DNA of 64,000 bases from positions 1,240,001-1,304,000 of the forward strand of contig KE546976.1 in NCBI GenBank assembly GCA_000442125.1. The letters run 5' to 3'. The notes below the pieces were generated by a model, which was given only the letters and a program-made list of their open reading frames with translations, was not told the DNA's origin and ran no database searches. The stretch is from Opeltia flavorubescens. Lineage: Eukaryota > Ascomycota > Lecanoromycetes > Teloschistales > Teloschistaceae. A program made the translations under genes and the position numbers. This document shows, piece by piece, positions 1 through 11,277 of this stretch (positions are counted from its first letter, which is position 1; every line of letters begins with the position of its first letter).

Positions 1-37
1 TACATCGCTACTAATTACCTCTTGTTTGTCGTTCCAG

Positions 38-179
38 GTACCGAAAGGCCATGATCAACGATTTGGAATACCAATCCTTCAAATCCATCTCGCTGCTTGA
101 CCGGATCGTGCAGACACTAAGCTTTATTAAATGGCAAGGGCACGCCTCTCAACACTACCAGCAAGTTAATGGCACCTAG
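38..179 (+). CDS. 3' terminal exon of a gene running in from the left edge (partial)
   Basis: The sequence opens with what reads as an intron end: a CTAAT branch-like site at 11-15, a pyrimidine-rich run and CAG at 35-37. From base 38, the last base of a split codon, a frame stays open for 46 codons to TAG at 177-179. The peptide starts YRKAMINDLEYQSF and is hydrophilic with an amphipathic middle (SLLDRIVQTLSFIKW). No domain is recognised. The short length and missing upstream part make this a guess; the splice-like context is the main support. The rest of the gene lies outside the window. Confidence 0.35.
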
Positions 180-1519
180 TTCATATCTCGGAACTCCATC
201 TTTTGGTTTTTGCAATGATAGACTCAAAAGTCTCGCAATCTTCTACCCAGACAACATGCGTACTCGATACATGACAAAAGAAAGGACAGCCAAATCACGG
301 CCAAAGAGCAAACCCCAAACCTTCCTTCCCCTCCTCTGCCTTCGAAACCTCAAATCCACAAACAATGACGAAATCAGACCCTTCCTCTCCTCCACCACCA
401 AACCCACCATTCGCACCCATCCCTCCGACCAGCCCACCTTTCCTCCCCTCTCCACTAGCCATCCACATCCTCCATTCCAACCTCCTCACGAAGGTCGTCC
501 CTGCGGCCAAGAGATACTGGGCATTGGCTTGGGCTGCGGCGTCTGAGGCGGAGGTTTCGAATTACCGCCCTGGCCCGAACCTCCTGTCGAGGAACCTTGG
601 ACAGGTCTTGGGGCGAGTTCGAAGGATGGTTGTTTTTTGTTGCCGAAGCAATTGGGGATGCTGTTGGAAGACATTTTTGGCGAGGCTTTTGCTGGATTGT
701 GTGATTGGTGGCTTGTCGTCGAAATTTGGAGCGAGGGCTTGAGGGTGCTTTGTTCGATGAGGAGGTTTGAGATTGTGCGGATGAGTCGTAGGAGGAGGGT
801 TTTATATCTAGAGGTTCTGATGGATATTGCTGGTTTGCTTATCTTTGTGGGTACTCGGCTGTGACGTGTCTGTTTGTTCATCAAAGTGATGAAGCCAGTT
901 TTGAGACAACTAATTGTTCCAATGCGGTTTCATTCCATTTTAATAGCTGTCGGTGTAGTGAATACAATCATGCCAGGGTTGTGGTCGGGATCCATTCGCG
1001 AATGGACTGTTGTCGTCCCCGGATTGGTTTACGTGGTTTTGAAGCTCTCAACAGCTCATAATAGGCTGACACCTAACGTGGCATCTAGAAATCCTTCATC
1101 GTGTAGGTGCTTCGTTGGTCGGCTCATACGGGGTTGTATATTCACGTCGCGCTGGCATGAGGACATCAGTGGTACTTCTTGGCGAGCTGTGGTAGCCCAT
1201 CATCGAGTCGTCCCTCCGTTCCAGTCACAAGTTCCAGACGATCTCTTCCTCTCTCCGGGACTCGTACTCTCGTCTTCCAGGTTGATCTGTCCTTCACACC
1301 GCCGCCAACATTCAGCAACTCCCGAGCACGTCCCGAATGCAATGCCAATGCCAGCATCTCTCCCATTTCTCCCCAAGCCGCGCTGGAAAAGCCTTTCCCT
1401 CACCATTCGATTGTAAAATGAGTGGAGTGTGTACACAATAGCCACTGTTGCACGAGTAAAAATAACCACGAGCCCAAAAATCACTGTAGCGCTGCCGTGG
1501 TAGCCGTAGCCGATCCGTA
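180..1519. other. Gene-poor stretch, no supported gene
   Basis: Open frames exist on both strands, including a Pro-rich frame at 365-742 (+) and Gly/Pro-rich frames at 295-510 and 486-884 (-). They overlap each other, are low in complexity and show no recognisable domain, so I call none. A minus-strand frame at 1200-1523 has a short hydrophobic stretch but no other support. Confidence 0.4.
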
Positions 1520-1955
1520 TCACTCGACGCTGAAGCGGATAGGGATGGAAATGTCATCATATATATTGCTGAACGCGTCCACGCTCATGTTGAAGACAGC
1601 GATGCCGGAGCAATTCGATGCTCCTCGCTGGATCAAACGGTTCAATGTGGCGACGTTGGGTCCTGGGTCGAAAACCACGTAAGGGGCAGTCCATTGTATG
1701 CCAGACGTGAAAGACCCTCGGCCACGACTGCGGCTCTACTACCTGGGAATTCACCTTTGCCGAATGGTGAACCCACCAAACACGTTCACAGATCATTCGA
1801 TACATTGACTTGGATCGTTCCTGCCGTAGAACCTAGGTCTGCGAGCCAAAGGATCAAGGCGTTGTGAGAAACAGCGCAAAAGTAAGCAGAAGAGGATGTT
1901 TCTGTATGATGCTTGAAGGAAATTAGGACCAGAAAGATCACATCAGGGGTATCCT
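1520..1955 (-). CDS. Possible 3' exons of an unrecognised minus-strand gene, or a gene remnant
   Basis: Two minus-strand frames read like protein. One, about 1955 down to 1805, ends in ILWLADLGSTAGTIQVN. The other, about 1735 down to a stop at 1520-1522, contains IQWTAPYVVFDPGPNVATLN and NMSVDAFSNIYDDISIP. They can be joined in frame by an intron of about 68 bases that starts GTATCG and ends GTAGTAG. No start codon was found, and a stop precedes the upstream frame. It lies just downstream of the 1961-2521 gene on the same strand. It could be a decayed gene, and I do not recognise a family. Confidence 0.25.
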
Positions 1956-1960
1956 AATAC

Positions 1961-2521
1961 CTAGCGTCGCTTCTTGCCCATTTTATCCTGCTTTCTAATG
2001 CCCATTGGGCCATCTACAGCATCGGTGGCATTTCCGGCAGTCTTTGACATGAAATCTCTCAACCCTGATCTTCTCAAACGGCCTAAAAACTTTTCATCCT
2101 TCAAGTCTCCTCTCTGTAGCTTGAAGACGTCAAGATAAATTGGTAGCATGTCGTGAGGTCCGCATGGTCGAGCATCGCCACTGGCTTTACGCTTATCGAA
2201 GAAATTTGCAAGCTTTTGATGAATTGTATCCTGGATGGTAGCCATGGGGTGATCTGGAGAAAGAGGGGTCGACTTGTCGCTTGGAATGGAGGGCTCCACG
2301 AGGGTTGAGAGAATCTGGGTAGCTTCGGCCTGTGTGAAGTAGGGTGCACTGATGTGGAGTTCGTTCGTGGTTGCCGATAACCGCTTTTCTGAGGAGGCAT
2401 CATGTCCAACATTACCGAGATCATGTAAGAGGACTTGAATGCGATACCAAAGACTGAGGTCGCTTTGGATTTCGGAAAGAGTTGGGCTGGGATGCATTGT
2501 AGAGTCGCTACGCTTGCACAT
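1961..2521 (-). CDS. Hypothetical protein, 186 aa, basic C-terminus
   Basis: An ATG at 2519-2521 opens a 186-codon frame. A second ATG nine codons in (MHPSPTLSEIQSDL) is an equally good start. The protein is soluble and polar, without signal peptide or membrane segment. Its middle (LPIYLDVFKLQRGDLKD) and the Arg/Lys-rich end (KQDKMGKKRR) suggest a nuclear or nucleolar protein or the C-terminal exon of a larger one. Upstream on the same strand there are intron-like pieces but no convincing 5' exon. The family is not recognised; the coding call rests on length and on non-repetitive, protein-like composition. Confidence 0.5.
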   Translation of the reverse strand: MCKRSDSTMHPSPTLSEIQSDLSLWYRIQVLLHDLGNVGHDASSEKRLSATTNELHISAPYFTQAEATQILSTLVEPSIPSDKSTPLSPDHPMATIQDTIHQKLANFFDKRKASGDARPCGPHDMLPIYLDVFKLQRGDLKDEKFLGRLRRSGLRDFMSKTAGNATDAVDGPMGIRKQDKMGKKRR

Positions 2522-5123
2522 CGCTCGTCAATCAAGAAAACTCCTGGGATAGATGATGGATAGTAACAATAGAGATTGGAGTCGAACTTCGTAGACTTTG
2601 CCCTCAAGCATAAAGTAGAACGTACGACGGGAATTTGAGCAGGTTTGCTCCAGAAAATCGATGTCCTAAGCTACATCCAGGTTCTTCCTTCCCCAACATC
2701 TTCTCTTACCTATCCGTATGGATGATCTAAGCACGGACTGAAAGTCCTCACCTTCGAAAGAACCCGTAAATCCTCTATGTCGTCAAACGTCAAAAGCGTG
2801 CGGGTGTATACACTTGCGATGAATGATTCGCCAAAACCTAAGGCTTCTGTGCTAAGCTCGATTAGGCTTGGCGCCGATCTACACGTGACACCACAATTCC
2901 AACCAAATGGATCTCAGACAAACAAGAATCAAGAAGATCGACCCTCATTCACAATAATTAACTCACGGAAGCTATATTTTCAGTAATGACCGTATGTCTT
3001 TCTTCCATTGGGTTGCATCGGAAGCTTCTGCCACTCGCAGCCTATCGTTCTCTTCTGGAGCACTGCAGTGAAGGATCTACTACGAACCAGCCGAGCCCAC
3101 GACCATCAAATGACGCCCGAGACCGAAGCAGCCAGTGATGACTGGATAGCATGAGTCAACGCTACTGACCTTATACGCCTCGATATCGACTTCCTTGGAT
3201 CCAAAATCTCCGCTCATGGCCATTCTTCATGGAGCCCAGAAACATCACAGGCACGCAAGCGACTAGATGGGATAGACAGCATTCTTCACTAGCTACAGTG
3301 ATCCTGGTCCGGACTTCATCAATCATCGACGGGAAAATACGTCCCTAAGTAATTCGGCATTGACGTCCCTCCTCCTCGAATAGCAATGCGACTAACATCA
3401 TCAAATGCCACACTGTATAGGAGAGACTTGTCTCCTTCCCGAGGGCTGGGCAGTCAGCATGTTCGGTTACAATCACTGCATGAAGCTGCAGCTGCAACAT
3501 TGATTTGGATGACATGCTGTCGATTCATGTAGAGAAAAACCAGTCGGTTGCCCTTGTGAGGCCATCCCCGGGTACGGTTCTTGACCAGTCCGAGTACAGT
3601 TGAATGATCGAGATCTCATGTTGATGGAGGTAGCTCAGAAACTAGAAGAGAATGAGATTTCCGGCTCCGTCAAGGTCCGTCCATGTTCTAGCTCCGTATT
3701 TGCTACCGTGCTCACATTCTTGACTCGGATAGGCCGAAAATCAGCTCGGGTCCAAAGGGGGCACGTTTTGGCTACAGGCCAAGATAATAAAGCCAGCGAT
3801 AGTTCATGTGGTTGGGACAAGCATTTTCCATTGCCGCCGAAAGTGCGCTAAGTGAGGCTCCGCCGTCAATGTTAAAACCTAATGTGAGACATTCTGCAAC
3901 CTCATCCCGTGTCGCCATGTTCTAGGGCCGGAGGGGCTCTCGAATCGTGCGACAGGCTCTGACGTGTTCTAAAGTAAGGGGCGATGAGTTTCCGGTCGCG
4001 GCACCATGGAGTTTGCGTGAAGTTCTCATCGAAACATCGCGTCGTGCAACACACGTCCACTCTTGCAGGTCTCTTGATACTGGCTTCTCGGTCTCGCCGA
4101 AGTCTTTTCAGGAATTTCCCTTTTCTATGCTGAGGTTTAGACAATCAAGTCAAGCCGGCCACATCCTTCCCTACGAAAGTCTCTTAATGTGGCCAGGGTC
4201 TCGAGAAACGGAGAGCAACCCCACTCCATTAGACGAGGAACGTTATCCCGAAATGGGGTAGCCCGAAGATTGCATGGTGGGATTCAAGAGGCGAGGATCG
4301 TCATACCATACTTTAAAGCTATTGGATCCAAGCTTCGAGTGACAGCATCATACTGAGCGTACCCGGAAAAGACCATGATGTAGGAATCTCGGTATTTGGC
4401 TGCGGTAAGCATGATTACTGCTCGTTTGAATCGATGGCCGACCAGCTTTGGACAACTTGAAAAGGAACCTTTTTACGGATTGCACGAAATCGGCGGTACC
4501 ATCCTCGTGTTGAGCAATTGAATGTTCTGAAAGATTCTCTTTTCTCAACCATCATGTCCGCCTTTGAAGAATTTAGCAGGGAACCACAAGTCATACCTGG
4601 TGGGCCGTCTCGATTGTGCAATTCATCACGATGATCGATTCCGGTCTTCGGCTTTCTCATTGAGGAGTTCCTGTATGCTTCATAAAACGAGCGACTTGGC
4701 CGATCCTAGAAATTTTTCATGTTTCACTACCATGCTGGAGAAAGAAAAATCCCGCATACCGAAGATTTAGTGTCTACTAGGCTTACCGCGGTTGACACTA
4801 TCTCGAGCAAAGACGTCAAGCATCATCTTGAAAGTCGTCTTTCGGCGCACGCTGCCCCGTGCACCGCATTCCGCGTCGATCCCACGTTTGCGGAGAAAAT
4901 CGCGGGAGGCGCTTCAACGTATAAGCGACCCGTCCTCGTTGGATCTGGGGTACATAGGTCTACTACAAGGAAACACTGCTGGCAGAAGTCACGATCAACA
5001 ACGTCATGTCTAGGAATTTTGTTGCAGCGTTTGAGAGTACGCTTTTCGACGTCATTGCTGATGGAGCGATCTCAGAGCAAAGAATCTCGATGGAGGGGGG
5101 CGAACCAGGAATATGAAAAGACT
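2522..5123. other. 2.6 kb without a supported gene
   Basis: Only short overlapping frames on both strands are present (for example 3600-3851 +, 3902-4144 -, 3947-4261 +, 4719-5213 +). None has a recognisable domain, signal peptide or consistent splicing. Base composition is ordinary, with no sign of RIP and no obvious terminal repeats. The last part is the promoter region of the gene at 5257. Confidence 0.45.
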
Positions 5124-5130
5124 TATAAAC
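5124..5130 (+). promoter_or_regulatory. TATA-like element upstream of the GGHPP-repeat gene
   Basis: TATAAAC lies 127 bases before the ATG at 5257, and the leader that follows is rich in C, A and T as usual for fungal 5' UTRs. Support is by motif and position only. Confidence 0.35.
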
Positions 5131-5256
5131 CGCCATCTGGTCCACTCTTCAACAGCATCAAAGCAGCTCTAGGGATTCCTACAAGAGCAAAACGCAAATT
5201 CTCCAATCAATAATCTACCAAACTTCTCATCCACATATTCCTTCCAATCAAGCACC

Positions 5257-6093
5257 ATGCATGTCAACGACATCCTCTTTCTTTGGTCCACTACACTCTT
5301 CGCCTCTGCAGTTCTCGGTTCTCCAATCCCAGCTTCCATTTCTCCAGAGAGTCTCTTGAACAGAGACAACTTTCGAGAGCGCGAGCTAGGATCTGCGCCT
5401 GCAAGCATCGCTGATGGACTATACAAACGAGGCGGCGTTCAACAATATAAGGCTGCTCCTGGCGAGCAGAACCCACATTATATGAAGAAGGTGCCGCCCA
5501 AGCCTGCTGTACCGGCGACAGACTCTCCGACAGAGGGTGTCGGCAGCGATGACGGCGGCCACGGAAACGCAGGGAACAGTGGAACAGGCCCAGGAACCAA
5601 AAGTGTCGACAATCCAGATGGGTCGGTCAATCTTGCCAACCCAAAAGCAGCGAGTGGAGCTCGTATGGGAGCTATGATGGGTTTCGGCGGTGGTCATCCA
5701 CCAAGACTCCGTCGAGACCATGTTTTCCCAGAATTGGAGGAGCGAGGTGGTCCGCACGATCCTACACTGGCCGAACCTGAGAAACCGAGCAAGGGCTATC
5801 AGCCAGGCCCAGCGGGCGCGAAGTTTCAGCACAATCCTGCACCAGCCCCCCAATCTGCTCCAGCTCCGGCTTCAAATAGTGGCGGTGACCCAAACGGCCA
5901 CGGAGTTCCAGGCAATAGCGGTGCAGGTCCTGGGCAGGCGCCTTTACCTGGCGAAGACCCTGGCCATTGGGAGGAGAACTCACATAATCCCACCGGACCT
6001 GGTAGTGGAGAGATCGATCCCCACGATCCTGCTAAAGCCCAGGGAGATCGTATACAGGCTTCGACCGGGAGAGAGGGAGGGCATCCCCCTTAG
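5257..6093 (+). CDS. Secreted Gly/Pro-rich two-repeat protein with dibasic sites
   Basis: A single exon of 278 codons. Residues 1-22 form a signal peptide (hydrophobic core ILFLWSTTLFASAVLG, likely cut after GSPIPA or just before). A pro-region of about 35 residues ends at LYKR. Two related units follow. Unit 1 begins GGVQQYK and ends GGGHPP; a dibasic-rich linker (RLRR, then ELEER) separates it from unit 2, which begins GGPHDP and ends REGGHPP at the C-terminus. Both units carry an N-G-H/G-H-G, then GNSG(T/A)GPG core. Dibasic ends plus repeated units match the general plan of KEX2-processed repetitive precursors known in fungi. Whether the products are peptides or a wall protein cannot be told. 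It has almost no cysteine. No family is recognised. Confidence 0.8.
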   Translation: MHVNDILFLWSTTLFASAVLGSPIPASISPESLLNRDNFRERELGSAPASIADGLYKRGGVQQYKAAPGEQNPHYMKKVPPKPAVPATDSPTEGVGSDDGGHGNAGNSGTGPGTKSVDNPDGSVNLANPKAASGARMGAMMGFGGGHPPRLRRDHVFPELEERGGPHDPTLAEPEKPSKGYQPGPAGAKFQHNPAPAPQSAPAPASNSGGDPNGHGVPGNSGAGPGQAPLPGEDPGHWEENSHNPTGPGSGEIDPHDPAKAQGDRIQASTGREGGHPP

Positions 6094-6810
6094 CGCATAT
6101 CGGGTTTGGTAGGATCATATAATGACTGGAAAGACCAAGCGATCTTGAATGATGATACAATGAAAAAAAATCTTCATTTTACGACATCTGATTTCATAAC
6201 TTCTTTATGCATTTTTTTAATCGCTCCGCACATTCTCTCTAGTAATTGATGACTTTGACGCGACGCAAGGTGGCATTTGCCTGCATAACTCGAGCGAAGA
6301 TACTGGTATTAGAGCATGTCTGATGGCGGTAAAGAGCAAGACCCACAGCCGAAGGATGATATAAATGATGGTCCAGCGCTGATGAGCGGCTATGGCTTTG
6401 TATATTCTACCCTCTTATACGTTCATTCTGCTTGCGATGCGAACAGCACTATACCACGGTGTCTTTACATATTCCAGTGAACGACATATACAAGTGGTCT
6501 CTTTTATTCTGACAGGATTTTTGACGCACATGTTCCTCGGAATGCCCTAGAACGCGGGGCTTTCTGTGTGGCTTCGAATTCTGCCTCGAAATGGACCTGT
6601 CAACCAGCCTAGAACAAGCCTTCGCTAGACATGGACCAATAGCGGTGCGACAGCGAGGACGATCTTTTGCCGCAATTGTATCATAAATATTGAATCGATC
6701 TACAATACTGGACATCAGTTGAGTGTTCAAAAAGCCGTGGCTGTCCTACCGAAGGTCATCCATTCCAGAATATTATCCTGCCACATACACCATCAAACTC
6801 TCCTGCAAGA
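6094..6810. other. Intergenic, nothing recognised
   Basis: AT-richer 3' flank of the 5257 gene followed by the upstream region of the 6811 gene. Short frames only (for example 6449-6730 on the minus strand) without protein-like features. Confidence 0.5.
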
Positions 6811-7643
6811 ATGAAAGCCAATTTTCTATCCATTTACGCTTTCATCCAAAGCATCAGTGCCATATTTCCACCTGGTGGACATGCTGGATTGGAGCGAAGA
6901 GCTACAACAACAAAAACAACATCATCTGCTCGACCTCCAGCCTGTACGGCCGGCTCCGATGTAGTTGTCAATGGCGCCTTCTACCAATACACTCCTGACT
7001 TCGAAAGTTTTACCTATGCTCCATGGAACCTCTCAGATAAAATCGGTAATCCGGGTTGTCAGTACATAACGAGTTACGATGCCTGCGTGAACTTCGGAAC
7101 TTTCGGCGGTGATGATCCGGTCTGCTTGTAAGTATGGCCCCTTGTCATCAAGCGAGAGGGAGTTAATGACAAGCTAACGGCCCAAACAAGCTCCTGCGAG
7201 TATGGTAGTGCGGGTGGAGGTGACTCCATCAGCCAGCAAATCACCTTTGCTCCAAATTGCGAATACATTGTCGAGTAGGTCTCCCACTGAAGATTTCAGC
7301 GGTACCCCACTTACGGTATAACCTCAGAGCATCAGTAGGCTGCTACGCACATAGTGCCACCATTTACGGGCAACCTCACGTCTATATCCAAGTCTCTCTT
7401 GACGGAACAGTTGTGATTCCACAACAGCGGGCTTGCTCATGTAGCTCCTTCAGCCAGAGCGGTTGTCATAACTATCCGGATCCGACGTATAAGATCATAT
7501 CTGGAAGGATCATAACTCCAGCATCAGGAAAGGGGATACTCAAGGCGCATATTAACCAAGCACCCCAGGCTACACCTCTTGTCGCACCGCTTGTACTCAC
7601 ATCACTTAGGATGATCACGCCGGGGACGGATATTAATATATAA
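6811..7643 (+). CDS. Secreted Cys-rich protein, CBM4/9-like fold suspected
   Basis: Three exons: 6811-7127, 7191-7274 and 7328-7643, giving 238 aa. Intron 1 has a GTAAGT donor and a GCTAACG branch; intron 2 is 53 bases. The N-terminus is a signal peptide (MKANFLSIYAFIQSISA) followed by LERR, a likely dibasic cleavage site, and a Thr/Ser linker. The rest reads like a jelly-roll carbohydrate-binding module: VVVNGAFYQYTPDFESF and YAPWNLS near the start (NG-F...PW pattern of CBM4/9-like domains), then a core with about ten cysteines and a repeated QVSLDG-type strand. The CBM assignment is inference from pattern only. It most likely acts in the apoplast or wall as a small secreted binding protein. 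Confidence 0.75.
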
Positions 7644-8705
7644 TAGTTTAGCAAGCTCATCCGACAATCTGTACGGAATATATTCCTTTCTACACACTCA
7701 CCCGCATACCATATCCATCGACCTGCTTTCTGGTCGATCTCAGTATCATCGCCAAGCTCATCAGCACATAAGATACAATATCGACATGTCAATCCACACA
7801 CCAACCTTGAAGATACATAACGGAGACCGGAATTTCCACACTCGAGAGCATCTGGTTCAAGTCATTGACTTTGCGTGGAGCGGCAAAATGCATGGCTCAA
7901 ATTCGCTGCCCGCTGTAACCTTGTACGCGAAGATATAATACCTCTACGACGAGCTTTTCGCATGCGGATAAGCTGCCAGTCTCGGGTACTTTTTCTCCGT
8001 GGATGACTACGAGACAATTCGTATTTCAGTCCAATCATACATATGTTTGTTATAGACTTGTCAATGCGATTATGACTATACACTTCATTGACCTTATAGG
8101 CTATTACTCCCACCTGAAATAATCGCGGCTATCGAGAGCATCGTATATTAAAAGGTATATTTTCAGTCGTTCATTTTATATCCAAAATTGCCCTTACTGA
8201 ACGTCCTTGGTCTTGAATAATGAGATATATATGGCACGTGATCGTAATATTTGTTTCGTCATGTCTTTCACTTGCGTGTCTACGAGGATATATAAGCTAA
8301 GTTATCTCATCAACCTACTTTTTTGATCTATAGTTAGTATATATTCTCGCAGTTTCCAGGTCGATAGTTCAATACGCCAAAATTACATTCTCAAAGTTAC
8401 AAATCGAGCACGATTTTTCATAGTAATGAGAATACCTTTCAAAAATGACAGCCGGCGATAGCGTCATTTCGACTAATGCAGGTCTAGATGAACATTGCGA
8501 ATAAATTGATGCGATATTCTTCTTATGTGAACTGTTACGATTAATCATCTATGGAGGCCTCGGACTTGCTTCGCGTCCCAACCGGCGGGAGCGCATCCTA
8601 TAACTCAAATGCGCTGGTTTTGCATTCCTACAAGCGACAAATAGCATCCTCCTACACGAGGTTTTCTGGGCTCTACTCATAGTCTCTTTATGACCTTAAG
8701 CCGCC
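7644..8705. other. 1.1 kb intergenic, partly AT-rich
   Basis: No credible coding on either strand. About 8130-8530 is AT-richer than its surroundings but is not CpA/TpG-depleted like the element at 46.8 kb, so I do not call it RIP-altered. No terminal repeats were found. Confidence 0.5.
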
Positions 8706-9284
8706 ATGTTCGCCTTGTCTGCAATCCTGTTTATCTGCTCGATAAGTTTCGTGAAAGAAGTCTGTGCGCTTCCCCCACCTCAAACTCCTGCACTGGGATC
8801 ATCATCCTTTAGCATCAGAATCGATCCGTAAGTTCTCTCTCCATGTCCATTGTTTCCTACTCGTCGTCTCTCCTAACAAATCTGAATCTCAAGCAGCCAC
8901 ATCATCCTACCCTCTGGCAGCCACAATTTCACCAACAGCGAATTCGAGCTCATCCTTAAATATACTCCCTCAGCCCGAACCCATCCTCTCTCTCCCTACG
9001 ATGTCTCTCTCTGCGCCGCCGCGGCCGTGAATGCAGCCACTGTCGCCGGCGCAAACACCCGTCTTCCTCGGGCTGGGTTTCGCACCACGCAGGGCGGGGT
9101 TTGGATGCAAGCTTATCCGCGAAATGAGGAGTATACGTGGGGGTTGATGGCTGTTACGGTGGAAATGGTGGAGAAAGAGTTGCACGAGAGGGGGTACTTC
9201 AACTGTGAGTGGGATATGAAGGTCGTGGAGGGGGAGTGGGAAGAATCGTTCATTGGGTGGGGAACTATGAGGGTGGTTAGATAA
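8706..9284 (+). CDS. Small secreted protein, 169 aa, one intron
   Basis: Exons 8706-8827 and 8897-9284 join in phase 2 (donor GTAAGT, acceptor AAGCAG). The N-terminus MFALSAILFICSISFV is a clear signal peptide. The mature part is about 145 residues and has only two cysteines beyond the signal region (one after DVSL, one in FNCEWD), which could pair. It has an acidic, Trp-containing C-terminal half (GEWEESFIGWGTMRVVR). Nothing in it matches a family I know. The intron and signal peptide together make the gene model convincing; function is unknown, and effector-like or wall-associated roles are possible. Confidence 0.7.
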
Positions 9285-10030
9285 TTGGCGAGTAACAAGA
9301 ATTGATGGCAAAGATTGTGTTGGATGAGAATATACAGTGCTTTGACGATTGAAAGGCCGTTGGGTTCGGTATTTCAATCGTGATTAGTATGTGGAGGACG
9401 AATCAGTCCGAAATTGAAGGCTTGGTTCTCGAGTTCCTATCACAGTCCTATAACAGACAGCAGGGGAGACAGGGTTCGAGAGGATCAAATGTCACAACCT
9501 CCAAGCCAAAGAACCCTGTTCAAGCAACACATCAATCTCGTGGACCAGCTTTCTTGGCCGCCAAGGTATCGGTTCAGGAGTTGGGATGATTCGCTCGCTT
9601 TATGATTCGGACCCGGTTCTGGCCCCCAAGTCAATCGATAAACACCTCGCCCGGTTTGCGCCACATATGGGTGACGCTTACCGGATCATGGTTGGCTCTT
9701 AGCACCGTTTCCCCAGAATTTCCCAATCGGGACGAACAGCCACGTACAGGGTTAGGCGCCACCTTAGCCCTACGCTACCGTCCCAAAGCAATCCAACTTG
9801 AACATCAACACGCGGGAACGCTTGGAGTTCTCTTCCTTGCTACAAGATACCTCTTGAGGGGAGAAGCTTTGCACGATTCGCGTCTATGGAGCGTGGCGCC
9901 TAGAACCCGTTGAAATCGCAATGACAGTCCAGCTGAACAGCAGGACCGGAGGTAAGCTAGCGACGATAGTGCAATTGAATAGGTGATCTCGCTTCAAGTC
10001 CACTACACTGCGTAGCTGAGCCCATTGCTC
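9285..10030. other. Intergenic, nothing recognised
   Basis: Overlapping short frames (9380-9589, 9414-9605, 9602-9913 on the plus strand) with no protein-like signature. The end is the upstream region of the 10171 gene. Confidence 0.5.
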
Positions 10031-10037
10031 TATATAA
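10031..10037 (+). promoter_or_regulatory. TATA-like element upstream of the Thr-rich protein gene
   Basis: TATATAA lies 134 bases ahead of the ATG at 10171, followed by a CT-rich leader typical of highly expressed fungal genes. Confidence 0.4.
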
Positions 10038-10170
10038 CAATCATGCCTTGCCCGCCGGTTGAGCTATCGCTGGTTCTGTGCCTCTGCTGGGATAATATTA
10101 CTCTTCTTTGTTCTCTCTTTCCTACCCTCCTTGTGGTGCACCAACTTGCGTCTCATTCATCACTCCTACG

Positions 10171-11277
10171 ATGCTGTCTTCCACATTATCTCTCCTTGTG
10201 CCCTTCGCGGCTTTAGTTCTAGGCTCGCCTTTGAACGAGAAGAGAACAAACCCCACCACAGCCTGCAACAGCGACAACGTACTCCGATGCCTTGCCTACG
10301 CTTCCGCTACAGGGACGAAGTACTGCAGTAGCTATCTCCACAAGGGAACAGTCACATCATACACGTCGACGACTACCCCTATCTCGTAAGTCCTCACCCG
10401 ATCCAACATGCAGAATCAGCATTCTAATCCAGATGCAACAGGACCACAACGACAACCACCACAGTCACAGTAACCGCAACATCAAAACCAACACTCACAT
10501 CCACCATCGGAGCAACCATTACCATCACCCCCGTGACCAATACAATCCCTGTCACCATCACCGAGACAGTCATTACCTCTGCACCGGAAGGAACAACCAT
10601 TACCATCGAACCGGAACCAACAACCATCACCGTCGAACCAGAAACCCGTACCAGTGATGGCCCCCCCGTAAAACGTGGCATCAATCAAGTATCGACAACC
10701 TTCATCTACGGTACTCCCATCACGGTCATCGCTCCCAGCGTAACCAGCGTTCTTCCCCTCGAAGACAGCCATCTTCTCAAAGAACGAGCCACCACATCCA
10801 CCGCTCCGGCGCCGACTTGTCTCGCACAATACAGCCCCGCACCTTCTCGGATAAGTTCGGCTTGCAATTGTCTGAGTATTACGTCTACGACTGTTCGAAC
10901 CGTGTCCACGGCTCCTACCAGCACTACCGTATGTCATTTCTTCCCCGCACTTTTCCTTGCCCCCTCCCATGACTAACCATGATGATAAACAGACCCGCAC
11001 CGTAACCGCCTTCGCCTCCGCAACAACCACCCAACCAACCACAATCGCCGTCACCGTCACCGCTACAATCCCCGTCACGGCCACTGTGACGGCAACGTCG
11101 ACCACGACGTTCATACCCGTTCCTCCTGTCGTATGCACAACGTGTACCCGCTGTTCTTCGAGTGCGGATTGCGCGGGTGGCCAATTCTGTGTTTATTATT
11201 TCGGTTTCAGCTTTGGGAATCTGAATCTTTGTACCGTTGGAGATGATGTTTGCCGGAGCATATGTACGCCGTCTTAG
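10171..11277 (+). CDS. Secreted Thr/Pro-rich cell-wall-type protein
   Basis: Three exons: 10171-10385, 10433-10928 and 10993-11277, giving 331 aa. Intron ends are GTAAGT...ATCCAG and GTATGT...AAACAG. Residues 1-19 (MLSSTLSLLVPFAALVLG) form a signal peptide, followed by LNEKR. A short N-terminal Cys module (CNSDNVLRCL, YCSSYL) comes next. The long middle is Thr/Val/Ile-rich (TTTTTVTVTATSKPTL-type runs), as in heavily O-mannosylated fungal wall proteins. Two more dibasic or basic-aromatic sites occur (PPVKR and LLKER). The last about 50 residues hold a compact Cys-rich module (CTTCTRCSSSADCAGGQFC...). There is no C-terminal hydrophobic GPI tail, so it is probably secreted or wall-trapped. Many minus-strand frames across it are shadows of its biased codons. 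Confidence 0.8.

Noticed and set aside
365-884. Pro-rich plus-strand frame (365-742) and Gly/Pro-rich minus-strand frames (295-510, 486-884)
   Set aside because: They overlap on opposite strands, are dominated by biased composition and show neither domain nor splicing; cannot choose a real one.
874-1416. 180-codon plus-strand frame
   Set aside because: No recognisable features, irregular composition, and it overlaps several equally long frames.
4719-5213. 164-codon plus-strand frame upstream of the GGHPP-repeat gene
   Set aside because: Composition unlike protein, no domain, and it runs across the likely TATA element and leader of the next gene.
8130-8530. AT-rich intergenic stretch as a second RIP-altered element
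   Set aside because: CpA and TpG remain common and no terminal repeats or transposase words are seen.
10482-11138. 218-codon minus-strand frame within the Thr-rich protein gene
   Set aside because: Mirror of ACC/GTC-rich codons of the real spliced plus-strand gene; Val/Gly-rich shadow.
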